Shown here: positions 16,976-27,103 of the stretch, one piece after another
Numbering within the stretch: position 1 is the stretch's first letter
Layout of the letters: each line of letters opens with the position of its first letter
Assembly: GCF_024171695.1 (NCBI RefSeq)
Contig: NZ_JAMTCF010000002.1
Span: 248,001-312,000 of the forward strand
Reading direction: 5' to 3'
Origin: Actinosynnema pretiosum
Lineage (GTDB): Bacteria > Actinomycetota > Actinomycetes > Mycobacteriales > Pseudonocardiaceae
DNA length: 64,000 nucleotides
Made by a program: the position numbers and the translations under genes
Notes under the pieces: model-generated
The model's input: the letters and a program-made list of their open reading frames with translations, nothing else
Told to the model about the DNA's origin: nothing
Databases searched by the model: none

Positions 16976-17884
16976 TCACGTCGCGCTGAGCTGCTTGCCC
17001 AGGAAGCGGACCACGTCCGGGGTGATGGTCTTGTAGAACTCGTCGTTGTGCCCACCGGACGTCACCGAGCCGACCTCGGGCCTCACCGTCTGGATGAACT
17101 TCTTGGTGCCCTCGATGAACGGGTCCCGGTCGCCGACCCACACCCCGACCGGCAGGTTCTTCAGCTTGTCCGGGTGCCGCAGCGGGTCCAGCGACTCCCA
17201 CTGGCCGACGTTCTGGAACGCCTTGCGCTTGGACATCTCCGTCCAGGAGGTCAGCAGCCCCGGCGAGATCGCGGCGACCGCCTTGATCCGCTCCTTGCGC
17301 TCGATCTTGCGCCGCGCGTACAGCAGCGCCCCGAACCCGCCCATCGACACGCCCGCGCAGGCGACCGGCCGGGAGAACCCGCGGTCGGCCAGCCACCGGG
17401 GCACCTCCTCCAGCAGCATCCCCATCGGGTCGTCGCCCGCCACGTTCTCGTGCCAGTAGTTGTTGTCCCCGTCCACCGAGACGAACCCGAACGGGGGAAC
17501 CGCGCCCTTGGCCACGGCCGACACCAGCACGTCGGGCAGGTTGCCCACGAGCGCGTCCTGCGCCTTGCCGTAGAGGCCGTGCAGCAGCAGCACCATGGGC
17601 AGCTTCAGCGTCTCCACACCGGGGGGCGCGACCGTCAGGAACGTGACCTCCTTGCCGCGCTGGGCGGAGTACAGCCGTTCCGACTGGACGAGCAACCGCC
17701 GCACGGCGGGCTTGAAGCCGTTCGAGCCGCCCTTGGGGGTGCTCATGGCGCCCCCGGCCGCGGCCTGGTTCGCGCGCGGCGGCAGTGGCTCCTCGCCGCC
17801 CAGCGCGGCGGACACCCCCGCAGCGCCCGCCCCCAGTGCCCCGAGCGCGCCGAGCGCGCCCAGAACCGCGCGCCTGCTGACCAT
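16976..17884 (-). CDS. Tat-exported esterase (alpha/beta hydrolase, esterase D/Ag85-like)
   Basis: A 302-residue secreted hydrolase. It begins with a twin-arginine signal (MVSRRAVLGALGALGALGAGAAG), then has an alpha/beta-hydrolase core: VLLLHGLYGK, the nucleophile elbow GVSMGGFGALL, the acid region VGDRDPFIEG and the catalytic His in SGGHNDEFY. This pattern resembles actinobacterial esterase-D and antigen-85-like enzymes. ATG at 17884 is preceded by GGAGGGTGC. The gene points away from fdhD with a gap of about 190 bp on its upstream side. Substrate unknown; it could act on short acyl esters or cell-envelope lipids. Confidence 0.87.
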   Translation of the reverse strand: MVSRRAVLGALGALGALGAGAAGVSAALGGEEPLPPRANQAAAGGAMSTPKGGSNGFKPAVRRLLVQSERLYSAQRGKEVTFLTVAPPGVETLKLPMVLLLHGLYGKAQDALVGNLPDVLVSAVAKGAVPPFGFVSVDGDNNYWHENVAGDDPMGMLLEEVPRWLADRGFSRPVACAGVSMGGFGALLYARRKIERKERIKAVAAISPGLLTSWTEMSKRKAFQNVGQWESLDPLRHPDKLKNLPVGVWVGDRDPFIEGTKKFIQTVRPEVGSVTSGGHNDEFYKTITPDVVRFLGKQLSAT

Positions 17885-18078
17885 GCACCCTCCCACACCG
17901 GCCCTCGCGCGCTCACCGCTCGCGAGGGCGACCGTCTTCTCCCACCGGACGCGGGACCGGGGTCGAGCCCCAGCCCTTGGTGACAGGACGGCGTCGGCAC
18001 GTCACCCGCAGTGCTGGAATTCGTCGCACAGCGGAGCGGCCACCGCCCGTCTGGCGGTGGCCGTCCGTGGTGGACGAG

Positions 18079-18903
18079 TCAAGCGGTCACCCGCTCGTGT
18101 CCGGTGTACACGTTCATCGAGTCTCCGCGCAGGAATCCGACGAGGGTCACGCCCTGCTCCTCGGCCAGGTCCGCCGCGAGCGACGAGGGCGCCGACACCG
18201 CTGCCAGCACCGGAACGCCCGCCATCGCGGCTTTCTGCACCAGCTCGAACGAAGCCCGCCCGGAGACCATGAGAACCGTACCGGTCAGGGGAATCCGGTT
18301 GTTCAGCACCGCCCACCCGAGGACCTTGTCCACGGCGTTGTGCCTGCCGACGTCCTCCCGCACGACCAGCGCCTGCCCGTCCGCCGTGAACAGCCCGGCG
18401 GCGTGCAGCCCCCCGGTCGAGGCGAACACCTTCTGGCGTTCCCGCAGGTCGTCGGGAAGCGCGGTGAGCACATCCACGTCTACCGTGGTCGAATCCCCAG
18501 CGGGGGAGAAGCGGGTCTTGAGCTTGACCGCGTCCAGCGCGGCCTTTCCGCAGACCCCGCACGAGGAGGTGGTGTAGAAGTTGCGCTCGACCCCGACCTC
18601 CGGCGGCGCCACGCCCTCCGCGAGCGCCAGGTCCAGGACGTTGTAGGTGTTCTCCCCGTCCGGGCCGGTGCCCTCGCAGAAGCGCGCGATCGCGACGTCG
18701 GACAGGTGGCCGATGACGCCCTCGCTGAGCAGGAACCCGTGCGCGAGCTCCACGTCCTTGCCCGGAGTGCGCATGGTGACGGCGAGTGCTTTGCCGTTCA
18801 CCCTCAGCTCCAACGGCTCCTCGGCCGCCAGCGAATCGACCTTCCGACGTTCTGCCCGGCGCGAATAGGTCACCACTGGGCGACGAACTGTGACACGGCC
18901 CAC
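18079..18903 (-). CDS. fdhD: formate dehydrogenase accessory sulfurtransferase FdhD
   Basis: A 274-residue FdhD, which transfers sulfur to the molybdenum cofactor of formate dehydrogenases. It has the catalytic CGVCG motif (in [10 protein letters not shown]), plus [14 protein letters not shown] and the [11 protein letters not shown] block near the C-terminus. GTG at 18903 is chosen because AAAGGAG sits 7 nt upstream. On the minus strand a promoter can be drawn: -35 TTGTGT (18949-18944) and -10 TAGCCT (18925-18920). It diverges from the OFA transporter by 66 bp, and an FdhF-type enzyme lies 4 kb away. Confidence 0.95.
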   Translation of the reverse strand: MGRVTVRRPVVTYSRRAERRKVDSLAAEEPLELRVNGKALAVTMRTPGKDVELAHGFLLSEGVIGHLSDVAIARFCEGTGPDGENTYNVLDLALAEGVAPPEVGVERNFYTTSSCGVCGKAALDAVKLKTRFSPAGDSTTVDVDVLTALPDDLRERQKVFASTGGLHAAGLFTADGQALVVREDVGRHNAVDKVLGWAVLNNRIPLTGTVLMVSGRASFELVQKAAMAGVPVLAAVSAPSSLAADLAEEQGVTLVGFLRGDSMNVYTGHERVTA

Positions 18904-18969
18904 CTGGAACTCCTTTCGCAGGCTAAGTTTCCCGTGGTTCGACACACAAGGTTACGGAGGTGATGAACA

Positions 18970-20316
18970 GTGGGGTTCCTCGACCGTTCGCGGACAGTGG
19001 CTTCACCTGATTGGAACAGGTGGTTGGTGCCACCGGCCGCACTGTCAGTGCACCTGTCCATCGGACAGGCGTACGCGTGGAGCGTATTCAAACCCCCGCT
19101 GGAGAAGGCGCTGGACCTCAACGGCACGCAGAGCGCGCTGCCGTTCCAGCTGGCCATCGTGATGCTCGGCCTGTCCGCGGCGTTCGGCGGCACGTTCGTC
19201 GAGCGCAACGGCCCGCGCTGGGCGATGTTCGTCTCGGCGACCTGCTTCTCGACGGGCTTCCTGATCGCGGCGCTCGGCGCGTGGACCGAGCAGTACTGGC
19301 TGGTCGTCCTCGGCTACGGCTTCGTCGGCGGCATCGGCCTGGGCATCGGCTACATCTCGCCGGTCTCCACGCTGATGAAGTGGTTCCCGGACCGCCCCGG
19401 CATGGCCACCGGTATCGCGATCATGGGCTTCGGCGGCGGAGCGTTGATCGCCTCGCCGTGGTCCGCCCAGATGCTGAGCTCGTTCGGCAGCACCCCGCAC
19501 GGGATCGCCACGGCGTTCCTGGTGCACGGCCTGGTCTACGCGGTGTTCATGTCCCTCGGCGTGCTGCTGATCAGGGTGCCCAAGGCCCTGCCCGCGGCGG
19601 CCACCTCGGGCGTGTCCGCCGGGTCCGGCCAGGGCGGCGTGTCCGCCCCGCCGGTCAACGTCTCGGCCCGCAACGCGCTGCGCACCCCGCAGTTCTGGTG
19701 CCTGTGGGTCGTGCTGTGCTTCAACGTGACGGCGGGCATCGGCATCCTGGAGAAGGCCTCGCCGATGATCCGGGACTTCTTCGCCGACACCGCGACCCCG
19801 GTCGCGGCCAGCGCCGCCGCCGGTTTCGTGGCGCTGCTGTCGCTGATGAACATGGCGGGCCGGATCGTGTGGTCCTCGGTGTCCGACATCGTGGGCCGCA
19901 AGAACATCTACCGGCTGTACCTGGGCGCGGGCGCGCTCGTGTACCTGGTGCTGGCGCTGTTCGGCGGCTCGTCCAAGCTGCTGTTCGTGCTCTGCGCGAT
20001 GCTGATCCTGTCCTTCTACGGCGCGGGCTTCGCCACGATCCCGGCCTACCTGAAGGACCTGTTCGGCACCTACCAGGTGGGCGCGATCCACGGCCGCCTG
20101 CTGACCGCGTGGTCCACGGCGGGCGTGCTCGGGCCGCTGATCATCAACGCGATCGCCGACAGCCAGAAGGCGGCGGGCAAGGTCGGTCCCGACCTGTACT
20201 CGACGTCGCTGTTCATCATGATCGGGCTGCTGGTCATCGGGTTCGTCGCCAACGAGCTGGTCAAGCCGGTCGCGGCCAAGTACCACGAGCCGGTGCTGCA
20301 GGAGGTGAAGTCGTGA
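18970..20316 (+). CDS. OFA-family (oxalate/formate antiporter-like) MFS transporter
   Basis: A 448-residue, 12-helix MFS permease. LSIGQAYAWSVFKPPLE near the N-terminus, GYGFVGGIGLGIGYISPVSTLMKWFPDRPGMATGIAIMGFGGGA, and the second-half GRIVWSSVSDIVGRKNIYRLYL are typical of the OxlT/OFA family. GTG at 18970 follows GGAGGTGATG. Its position opposite fdhD suggests transport of formate, oxalate or another small carboxylate; this is inference. It overlaps the start of the small-subunit gene by 4 bp. Confidence 0.92.
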   Translation: MGFLDRSRTVASPDWNRWLVPPAALSVHLSIGQAYAWSVFKPPLEKALDLNGTQSALPFQLAIVMLGLSAAFGGTFVERNGPRWAMFVSATCFSTGFLIAALGAWTEQYWLVVLGYGFVGGIGLGIGYISPVSTLMKWFPDRPGMATGIAIMGFGGGALIASPWSAQMLSSFGSTPHGIATAFLVHGLVYAVFMSLGVLLIRVPKALPAAATSGVSAGSGQGGVSAPPVNVSARNALRTPQFWCLWVVLCFNVTAGIGILEKASPMIRDFFADTATPVAASAAAGFVALLSLMNMAGRIVWSSVSDIVGRKNIYRLYLGAGALVYLVLALFGGSSKLLFVLCAMLILSFYGAGFATIPAYLKDLFGTYQVGAIHGRLLTAWSTAGVLGPLIINAIADSQKAAGKVGPDLYSTSLFIMIGLLVIGFVANELVKPVAAKYHEPVLQEVKS

Positions 20317-20465
20317 GCGAGACGACGGGAGAGCGGACCGAGGTCGGGCAGACCGGGAACAAGCGGACCGCGCTGGTGGTCGTGTCCTGGCTGTGGGTCG
20401 GCGTGCCGCTGGCCTACGGGCTGTTCGAGCTCATCCGCAAGGTGACCGCATTGTTCACCGGATAG
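20313..20465 (+). CDS. MFS transporter small subunit
   Basis: A 50-residue protein with one membrane helix (TALVVVSWLWVGVPLAYGLFELI) and a charged hydrophilic N-terminus. GTG at 20313 overlaps the transporter stop by 4 bp (GTGA), so it is translationally coupled. Small proteins of this type always follow OFA-like MFS genes in actinobacteria and are named MFS transporter small subunit (from memory). A role in stability or activity of the permease is assumed. Confidence 0.88.
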   Translation: MSETTGERTEVGQTGNKRTALVVVSWLWVGVPLAYGLFELIRKVTALFTG

Positions 20466-20476
20466 GAGGACCGGCG

Positions 20477-22027
20477 GTGGACGGGTTATACGACGCGGTA
20501 GTCGTCGGCGGAGGCCACAACGGCCTCGTCGCCGCCGCTTACCTGGCCGGGGCCGGTCGTTCGGTCCTGGTGCTGGAGAAGCTGCCGCAGGTCGGAGGGG
20601 CCGCGGTCGGCGAGCAGGCGTTCACAGGCGTGCCTGCCCGCTTGTCGCGGTACTCCTACCTGGTCAGCCTCCTGCCCGATCGGATCATCACCGATCTGGG
20701 CCTGAGGCTGGAACTGCGCTCACGCGCGGTGTCGTCCTACACGCCGGTGATCGGCGGGGCCGGGCTCCTGGTGGAGCGGGAACCCGGTCCCGCCACGGCC
20801 TCCTCGTTCCGGGCCCTCAGCGGCTCGGAGAGCGACTGGGAGGCGTGGCGGGGGTGGTGCGGCGAGGTGGACGCCCTGGCGTCCGCGCTGGCCCCCACGC
20901 TGCTGGGACCGCTGCCCTCGCGGGAGCGCGTCGAGCACCTCGCGGGCGGGCTGTGGGGCCCGCTGTTCGAGCGGCCGATCGGCGAGGCGCTGCGGGAGCG
21001 GTTCGCGCACGACGTGGTGCGCGGGGTCGTGGCCACCGACGCGCTGATCGGCACGCACGCGTCGCTGGACGCGGACCTGGCGGCCAACCGGTGCTTCCTC
21101 TACCACGTGGTCGGCAACGGCACGGGGGAGTGGCGGGTGCCGGTCGGCGGCATGGGGGCGGTGACCGCCGAGCTGCTGCGGGTCGCCCGCGCCGCCGGGG
21201 CCGAGGTGGTGACCGGGGCCGAGGTGACCTCGGTGCGCGCCGACGGCCGGGTGGCCGAGGTCGAGTTCCGCGACCGGGACGGGGACGTGCGCGCGGTGGG
21301 CGCCCGGTTCGCGCTGGCCAACGTCGCCCCGGCGGAGCTGGCGCGGTTGCGCGGGCTGCCGGTCGGCGCGGTCGCGGACGGGTGCCAGCTGAAGGTGAAC
21401 ATGCTGCTGGAGCGGCTGCCGAGGCTCCGGTCCGGGGTGGACCCCGAGGTGGCGTTCGCGGGCACGCTGCACTTGGACGAGTCCTACGAGGCCTTGGAGA
21501 GCGCCTACCGGGACAGCGCGGCCGGTCGGGTGCCCGAGGTGCTGCCCGCCGAGATGTACTGCCACACGCTGACCGACCCGTCGATCCTCGATCCGGGCCT
21601 GGCCGGGCGCGGGTGGCACACGCTCACCCTGTTCGGCCTGCACACCCCGGCGCGGCTGTTCGACGGCGACAACGCCGGACTGCGCGAGCACCTGGTCAGC
21701 CGGTACCTGACCGCGCTCAACGAGCACCTCGTGGAGCCGGTCGAGGGCTGCCTGGCCGTGGACGCCGACGGTCGCCCGTGCCTGGAGGCCCGCACCCCGC
21801 TCGACCTCGAAGCCGAGATCGGCCTGCCGCGCGGGCACATCTTCCACGGCGACCTGGACTGGCCGTTCGCCCAGGAGCCCGAGCAGGTCGGGACGTGGGG
21901 CGTGGAGACCGACGTCGACAACCTGCTGGTGTGCGGGGCGGGCGCCCGGCGCGGCGGCGGGGTCAGCGGGATCGGCGGGCACAACGCGGCGATGGCCGTG
22001 CTGACCCGCCTGAACGGGTCCGCCTGA
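20477..22027 (+). CDS. phytoene desaturase-like FAD-dependent oxidoreductase
   Basis: A 516-residue flavoprotein of the carotenoid/retinoid oxidoreductase superfamily. An N-terminal dinucleotide fold, VVVGGGHNGLVAAAYLAGAGRSVLVLEK (residues 8-35), and the C-terminal FAD motif DNLLVCGAGARRGGGVSGIGGHNAA are clear. No other carotenoid genes are near, so a carotenoid substrate is unlikely. GTG at 20477 lies 11 bp after the small-subunit stop, with GGAGGACC upstream, suggesting an operon with the transporter. Codon 4 is TTA (20486-20488), which would make translation depend on the rare tRNA-Leu(UAA). Substrate unknown. Confidence 0.88.
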   Translation: MDGLYDAVVVGGGHNGLVAAAYLAGAGRSVLVLEKLPQVGGAAVGEQAFTGVPARLSRYSYLVSLLPDRIITDLGLRLELRSRAVSSYTPVIGGAGLLVEREPGPATASSFRALSGSESDWEAWRGWCGEVDALASALAPTLLGPLPSRERVEHLAGGLWGPLFERPIGEALRERFAHDVVRGVVATDALIGTHASLDADLAANRCFLYHVVGNGTGEWRVPVGGMGAVTAELLRVARAAGAEVVTGAEVTSVRADGRVAEVEFRDRDGDVRAVGARFALANVAPAELARLRGLPVGAVADGCQLKVNMLLERLPRLRSGVDPEVAFAGTLHLDESYEALESAYRDSAAGRVPEVLPAEMYCHTLTDPSILDPGLAGRGWHTLTLFGLHTPARLFDGDNAGLREHLVSRYLTALNEHLVEPVEGCLAVDADGRPCLEARTPLDLEAEIGLPRGHIFHGDLDWPFAQEPEQVGTWGVETDVDNLLVCGAGARRGGGVSGIGGHNAAMAVLTRLNGSA

Positions 22028-22063
22028 GCGGACCCGCCCGAGGAGATCCGCTCGGGGGCCCGC

Positions 22064-22566
22064 CTAGCTCCGCCGCTCGATGAGCTGGGTGACCAGCTCG
22101 CGCGCCGAGGTCTCGCTCGCGCCCGAGGTCACCGAGACCTCCAGCCCGCCCTGCCTGGCCACCACGCTGGTCTGCACGACCTCGCCCGAGCCCCTGGTGG
22201 CCGCGTACGCCTGCTCGTGGAAGTCCGGCAGGTCCACCACCCGCAGCCCGTCGTCCTCGGCCGCCTTCCGGCCACCGGCGAACGCCTCGGCGTCCACCCC
22301 GGACCGGAACCGCACCTCGGTCTCCACACCGCCCCGCGCGTACTCGCAGGTCAGGGTCTGCCCGTCGACGAACTCGCGCGGGTTGCCGAGCACCAGCCCC
22401 AGCGCGGGGCCGACCACGTCGGCCGGGGCGAACCGCGCGCAGTTCGCCCCGTTGGCCGCGCCGGTCGACGTGGGACCTGCCGCCGTCGTCCCGCTCGGAG
22501 CGGGCTCCTGCCCACCCGTGCAGCCCGCGACCACGAGCACCAGGAACCACGCCGCCGGCGCGCGCC

Positions 22567-22570
<4 letters not shown>
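22064..22570 (-). CDS. DUF3558-type lipoprotein
   Basis: A 168-residue lipoprotein. It has a short signal with lipobox VVAGC (Cys17) followed by a Thr/Ser/Gly-rich linker. The mature domain begins NCARFAPADVVGPALGLVLGNPREF and contains a second Cys (TCEY), like DUF3558 proteins of Pseudonocardiaceae. GTG at 22570 overlaps the stop of fdhF by 4 bp, so the two are translationally coupled. It acts outside the membrane, perhaps binding a ligand or partner; no function is known for the family. Confidence 0.85.
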
Positions 22571-24858
<2,288 letters not shown>

Positions 24859-24862
24859 GGGC

Positions 24863-24895
24863 CCATTGTCACTTCCGACCAGGACCATTGTCACT
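24863..24895 (-). promoter_or_regulatory. two 11-bp direct repeats in the fdhF leader
   Basis: CCATTGTCACT occurs at 24863-24873 and 24885-24895 (AGTGACAATGG on the coding strand), exactly 22 bp apart, or two helical turns. The near copy abuts the ATG at 24858. The spacing suits two regulator subunits on one face of DNA, or a duplicated translation start region. Confidence 0.5.
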
Positions 24896-24916
24896 CGCGG
24901 GGCCGGGATTGGTCTC

Positions 24917-25780
24917 CTACTCGTAGCAACCGGCCAGGGCCTCGGTCACCCGGTCGAGGTCGAAGTACCGGAGCGTGAGCGGTCGGGGATTCCGGGTAAC
25001 CGACTCCGCCGAACGGCCTCGGACCGAGTGCGCCGGGGCCAGGTAGCCGTGCGCGTAGGCCTCGCAGGACACCGAGTAGGCGTAACCCGAGTGGGTCTCC
25101 TGCCACAACTGCTCGTGGTCGGCGTCCTCCACCACGACGAGGTAGTCCGCCTTGTGCCTGACCAGCGCCACGACCTCCATCGGCGAGCGCACCCCGTCCG
25201 GGTCGGGGTAGGCGAAGGCGTGGGCGAACAGGTAGTCGGTGCGCACGACCAGCAGACCGTCCGGGCGAACCTCGGCGCGCATCGAGCCGGTCACCCTCGG
25301 CGCGACCGGGAGCAGCGCCTGGTCGCCCGCGATCCTGGTCAGCACCGCGTCGGCGTTCACGCCCAGCTCGACCGCCGTGCGCGCGTGCGCCCGGTAGGTC
25401 GTGGCGAACAGCGCCAGCGCGGGCTCGGCGTCGTGGCCCAGGAGCGAGCGGTGGTCGAGCCGGGCGGTCACCAGCATGGCGCGCACCCGGTCGTAGGCGT
25501 TGGCGACCTCGTCCGAGGTGAGCCCGACCAGCGGTCCGGCGGGCGGCGGGACGATGCCCGCCGAGCCCTCGGCCCAGTCCTCGGCCGGGGTCCCCCGGAA
25601 GGGGTGCGCCGGGTCGTACCGGTAGTCGGCGGGCACGCCTACGCCCACCGGGGACGCGGCGGCGGGCCACCAGCCCGACCGCGCCACCAGCACGCCCGTC
25701 GACGCGACGAGCGCGAGCGCCACCAGCGCGGACAGCGCCCGCCTGCCTCTCACCGCCGCACCAACCCCGTTCGCGCTCAC
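24917..25780 (-). CDS. membrane-anchored hypothetical protein, paralogue B
   Basis: A 287-residue protein with an N-terminal signal-anchor helix (ALSALVALALVASTGVLVA) and an exported domain. It is homologous along its whole length to the upstream neighbour: shared DPAHPFRGTPAEDWA, VTGSMRAEV, TDYLFAHAFAY, the tyrosine/cysteine block GYAYSVSCEAYAHGYLAPAHS and a C-terminal Cys (GCYE). The two conserved cysteines may form a disulfide outside the cell. GTG at 25780 follows CGAGGGG. A 16-bp gap separates it from paralogue A, so the two form an operon. I do not recognise a named domain. Confidence 0.82.
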   Translation of the reverse strand: MSANGVGAAVRGRRALSALVALALVASTGVLVARSGWWPAAASPVGVGVPADYRYDPAHPFRGTPAEDWAEGSAGIVPPPAGPLVGLTSDEVANAYDRVRAMLVTARLDHRSLLGHDAEPALALFATTYRAHARTAVELGVNADAVLTRIAGDQALLPVAPRVTGSMRAEVRPDGLLVVRTDYLFAHAFAYPDPDGVRSPMEVVALVRHKADYLVVVEDADHEQLWQETHSGYAYSVSCEAYAHGYLAPAHSVRGRSAESVTRNPRPLTLRYFDLDRVTEALAGCYE

Positions 25781-25796
25781 CCCCTCGGCCCGGCCG

Positions 25797-26783
25797 TCAC
25801 TGCTCGCAGCCGTCCTCTTCCAGGGCGACGGGCATGGACGGGTCGAAGTAGCGCTCGGGCGGGGCCGTCGTGCTGGGCGCGGTCTCCAACGCCTGCTCGG
25901 AGTAGGCGGGGGCGATGAAGCCCTCGCGGGCGGGGCCGCAGGCCATCGAGTAGGTGTACCCCTCCGACGAGGTGAACCAGGCGCCCTGGCTGCCCGGCGC
26001 GTACTGGTTGCCGGAGACCAGCGAGTACTCCGTCCTCATCCTGGTCACCACCACCGTCTGCATGGGGTTGAACACGCGGTCCCGGTCGCCGAAGGCGAAC
26101 GCGTAGGCGAACAGGTAGTCGGTGGTGACCAGGAGGTTGCCCTCGGGGTCGAGGCCCGCGCTCATCGAGCCCGTCACCTTCGGCTCGACGGGCAGCAGCG
26201 CGAACCCGCGCGCCACCCTGGTCACGAGGCTGGAGCCGGAGGAGGCGGCGAGGCTGTCGCGCACCTGCTGGTGGCTGTCCGGCGCGAGCAGCGACAGCAG
26301 GGGCTCCGGGTCGTGGTCGACCAGCGTCCTGCGGTCGAGCCTGGCGGCGACCACGAGCTGCCGCGCCCGCTCGTAGGCCGCCGCGACCTCCTCGGCGCCG
26401 TACGGGCCCACCGGCGCGGCCTGCGGCACGGTGACGCCCGCCGCGCCGTCCGCCCAGGTGGCGGCCGGGGTGCCCGCGAACGGGTCGGCCGGGTCGACCC
26501 GGCGCCAGTCGTCCACGGTCGAGACCGCAGTGGCCTCGGTCGTCGTGGTGGCGGTCGACCCGGTCGCCGCCGCCCCGACCCGCGCCGCTCCGCCCGGCAG
26601 GTCCGCGCCGCGCAGCCAGAACGCCGCCCCGGCGGCGACCGCCAGCGCCAGCGCCGCGTACCCGGCCTTCGCGCCCCGCGAGCGCAGCCGCGCCCGCCTG
26701 CGCTCCCGCTTCGAGCGGGCGAGCGCCTGCCGCACCCACGGCTCGTCGGCGTTCAGGTCGGGATGGTCCTCGAAGCCCTGCAC
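25797..26783 (-). CDS. membrane-anchored hypothetical protein, paralogue A
   Basis: About 328 residues. A basic cytoplasmic segment (ALARSKRERRRARLRSRGAK) precedes a membrane helix (GYAALALAVAAGAAFWL), then a Thr/Ala-rich linker and the exported domain shared with paralogue B: DPADPFAGTPAATWADGAAG, VTGSMSAGL, TDYLFAYAFAF, GYTYSMACGPAREGFIAPAYS and the C-terminal GCEQ. GTG at 26783 is preferred because GGGGGG precedes it by 3-4 nt; a GTG at 26813 has no SD. The duplicated pair suggests a heteromeric or diverged exported function of unknown kind. Confidence 0.82.
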   Translation of the reverse strand: MQGFEDHPDLNADEPWVRQALARSKRERRRARLRSRGAKAGYAALALAVAAGAAFWLRGADLPGGAARVGAAATGSTATTTTEATAVSTVDDWRRVDPADPFAGTPAATWADGAAGVTVPQAAPVGPYGAEEVAAAYERARQLVVAARLDRRTLVDHDPEPLLSLLAPDSHQQVRDSLAASSGSSLVTRVARGFALLPVEPKVTGSMSAGLDPEGNLLVTTDYLFAYAFAFGDRDRVFNPMQTVVVTRMRTEYSLVSGNQYAPGSQGAWFTSSEGYTYSMACGPAREGFIAPAYSEQALETAPSTTAPPERYFDPSMPVALEEDGCEQ

Positions 26784-27090
26784 GTTCCCCCCAGTTCCGA
26801 ATAGCTCGTTCACTCGATCGGCCTAGCCGGGGGTGGTGTTACGGGTGTCGCAGTGGGTGACGAGAGCTCCTGGATGGGTGAATCCGTCAGGGTGGTCAAG
26901 GGAGTGTGCCGATCCCACCCAAACCCGCTCCCACCTGCTTGAACGACCGTCCGCAGCGTCGCGTCACCCGCTGTCGCGATCACCGCGCGTCGGCGGGCCG
27001 GGTGAGGCTTCCGGGTGCGCCTGCCCGGAATGTGTGCCGCGAGGCCCCCGGCGCCGGGTATCTGGTTCGAGTCGGCGGTGTCGTTCTTCG
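26784..27090. other. gene-free divergent region upstream of valS
   Basis: About 300 bp between the divergent paralogue A and valS, with a lower G+C core at 26820-26960. No T-box leader is seen: no long structured leader, antiterminator or poly-U terminator near valS. The minus-strand promoter of the paralogue pair must lie here, but no clear hexamers stand out. Confidence 0.5.
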
Positions 27091-27096
27091 TAGACT
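27091..27096 (+). promoter_or_regulatory. -10 element of a probable leaderless valS promoter
   Basis: TAGACT ends 7 bp before the valS GTG at 27104, so transcription would begin at or next to the start codon. There is no SD in front of the GTG. Leaderless mRNAs are common in actinobacteria. Confidence 0.55.
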
Positions 27097-27103
27097 TCCC
27101 GGC

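Noticed and set aside
26814-27103. T-box riboswitch before valS
   Set aside because: No stem-loop series, specifier or antiterminator. The -10 element stands directly before the start codon.
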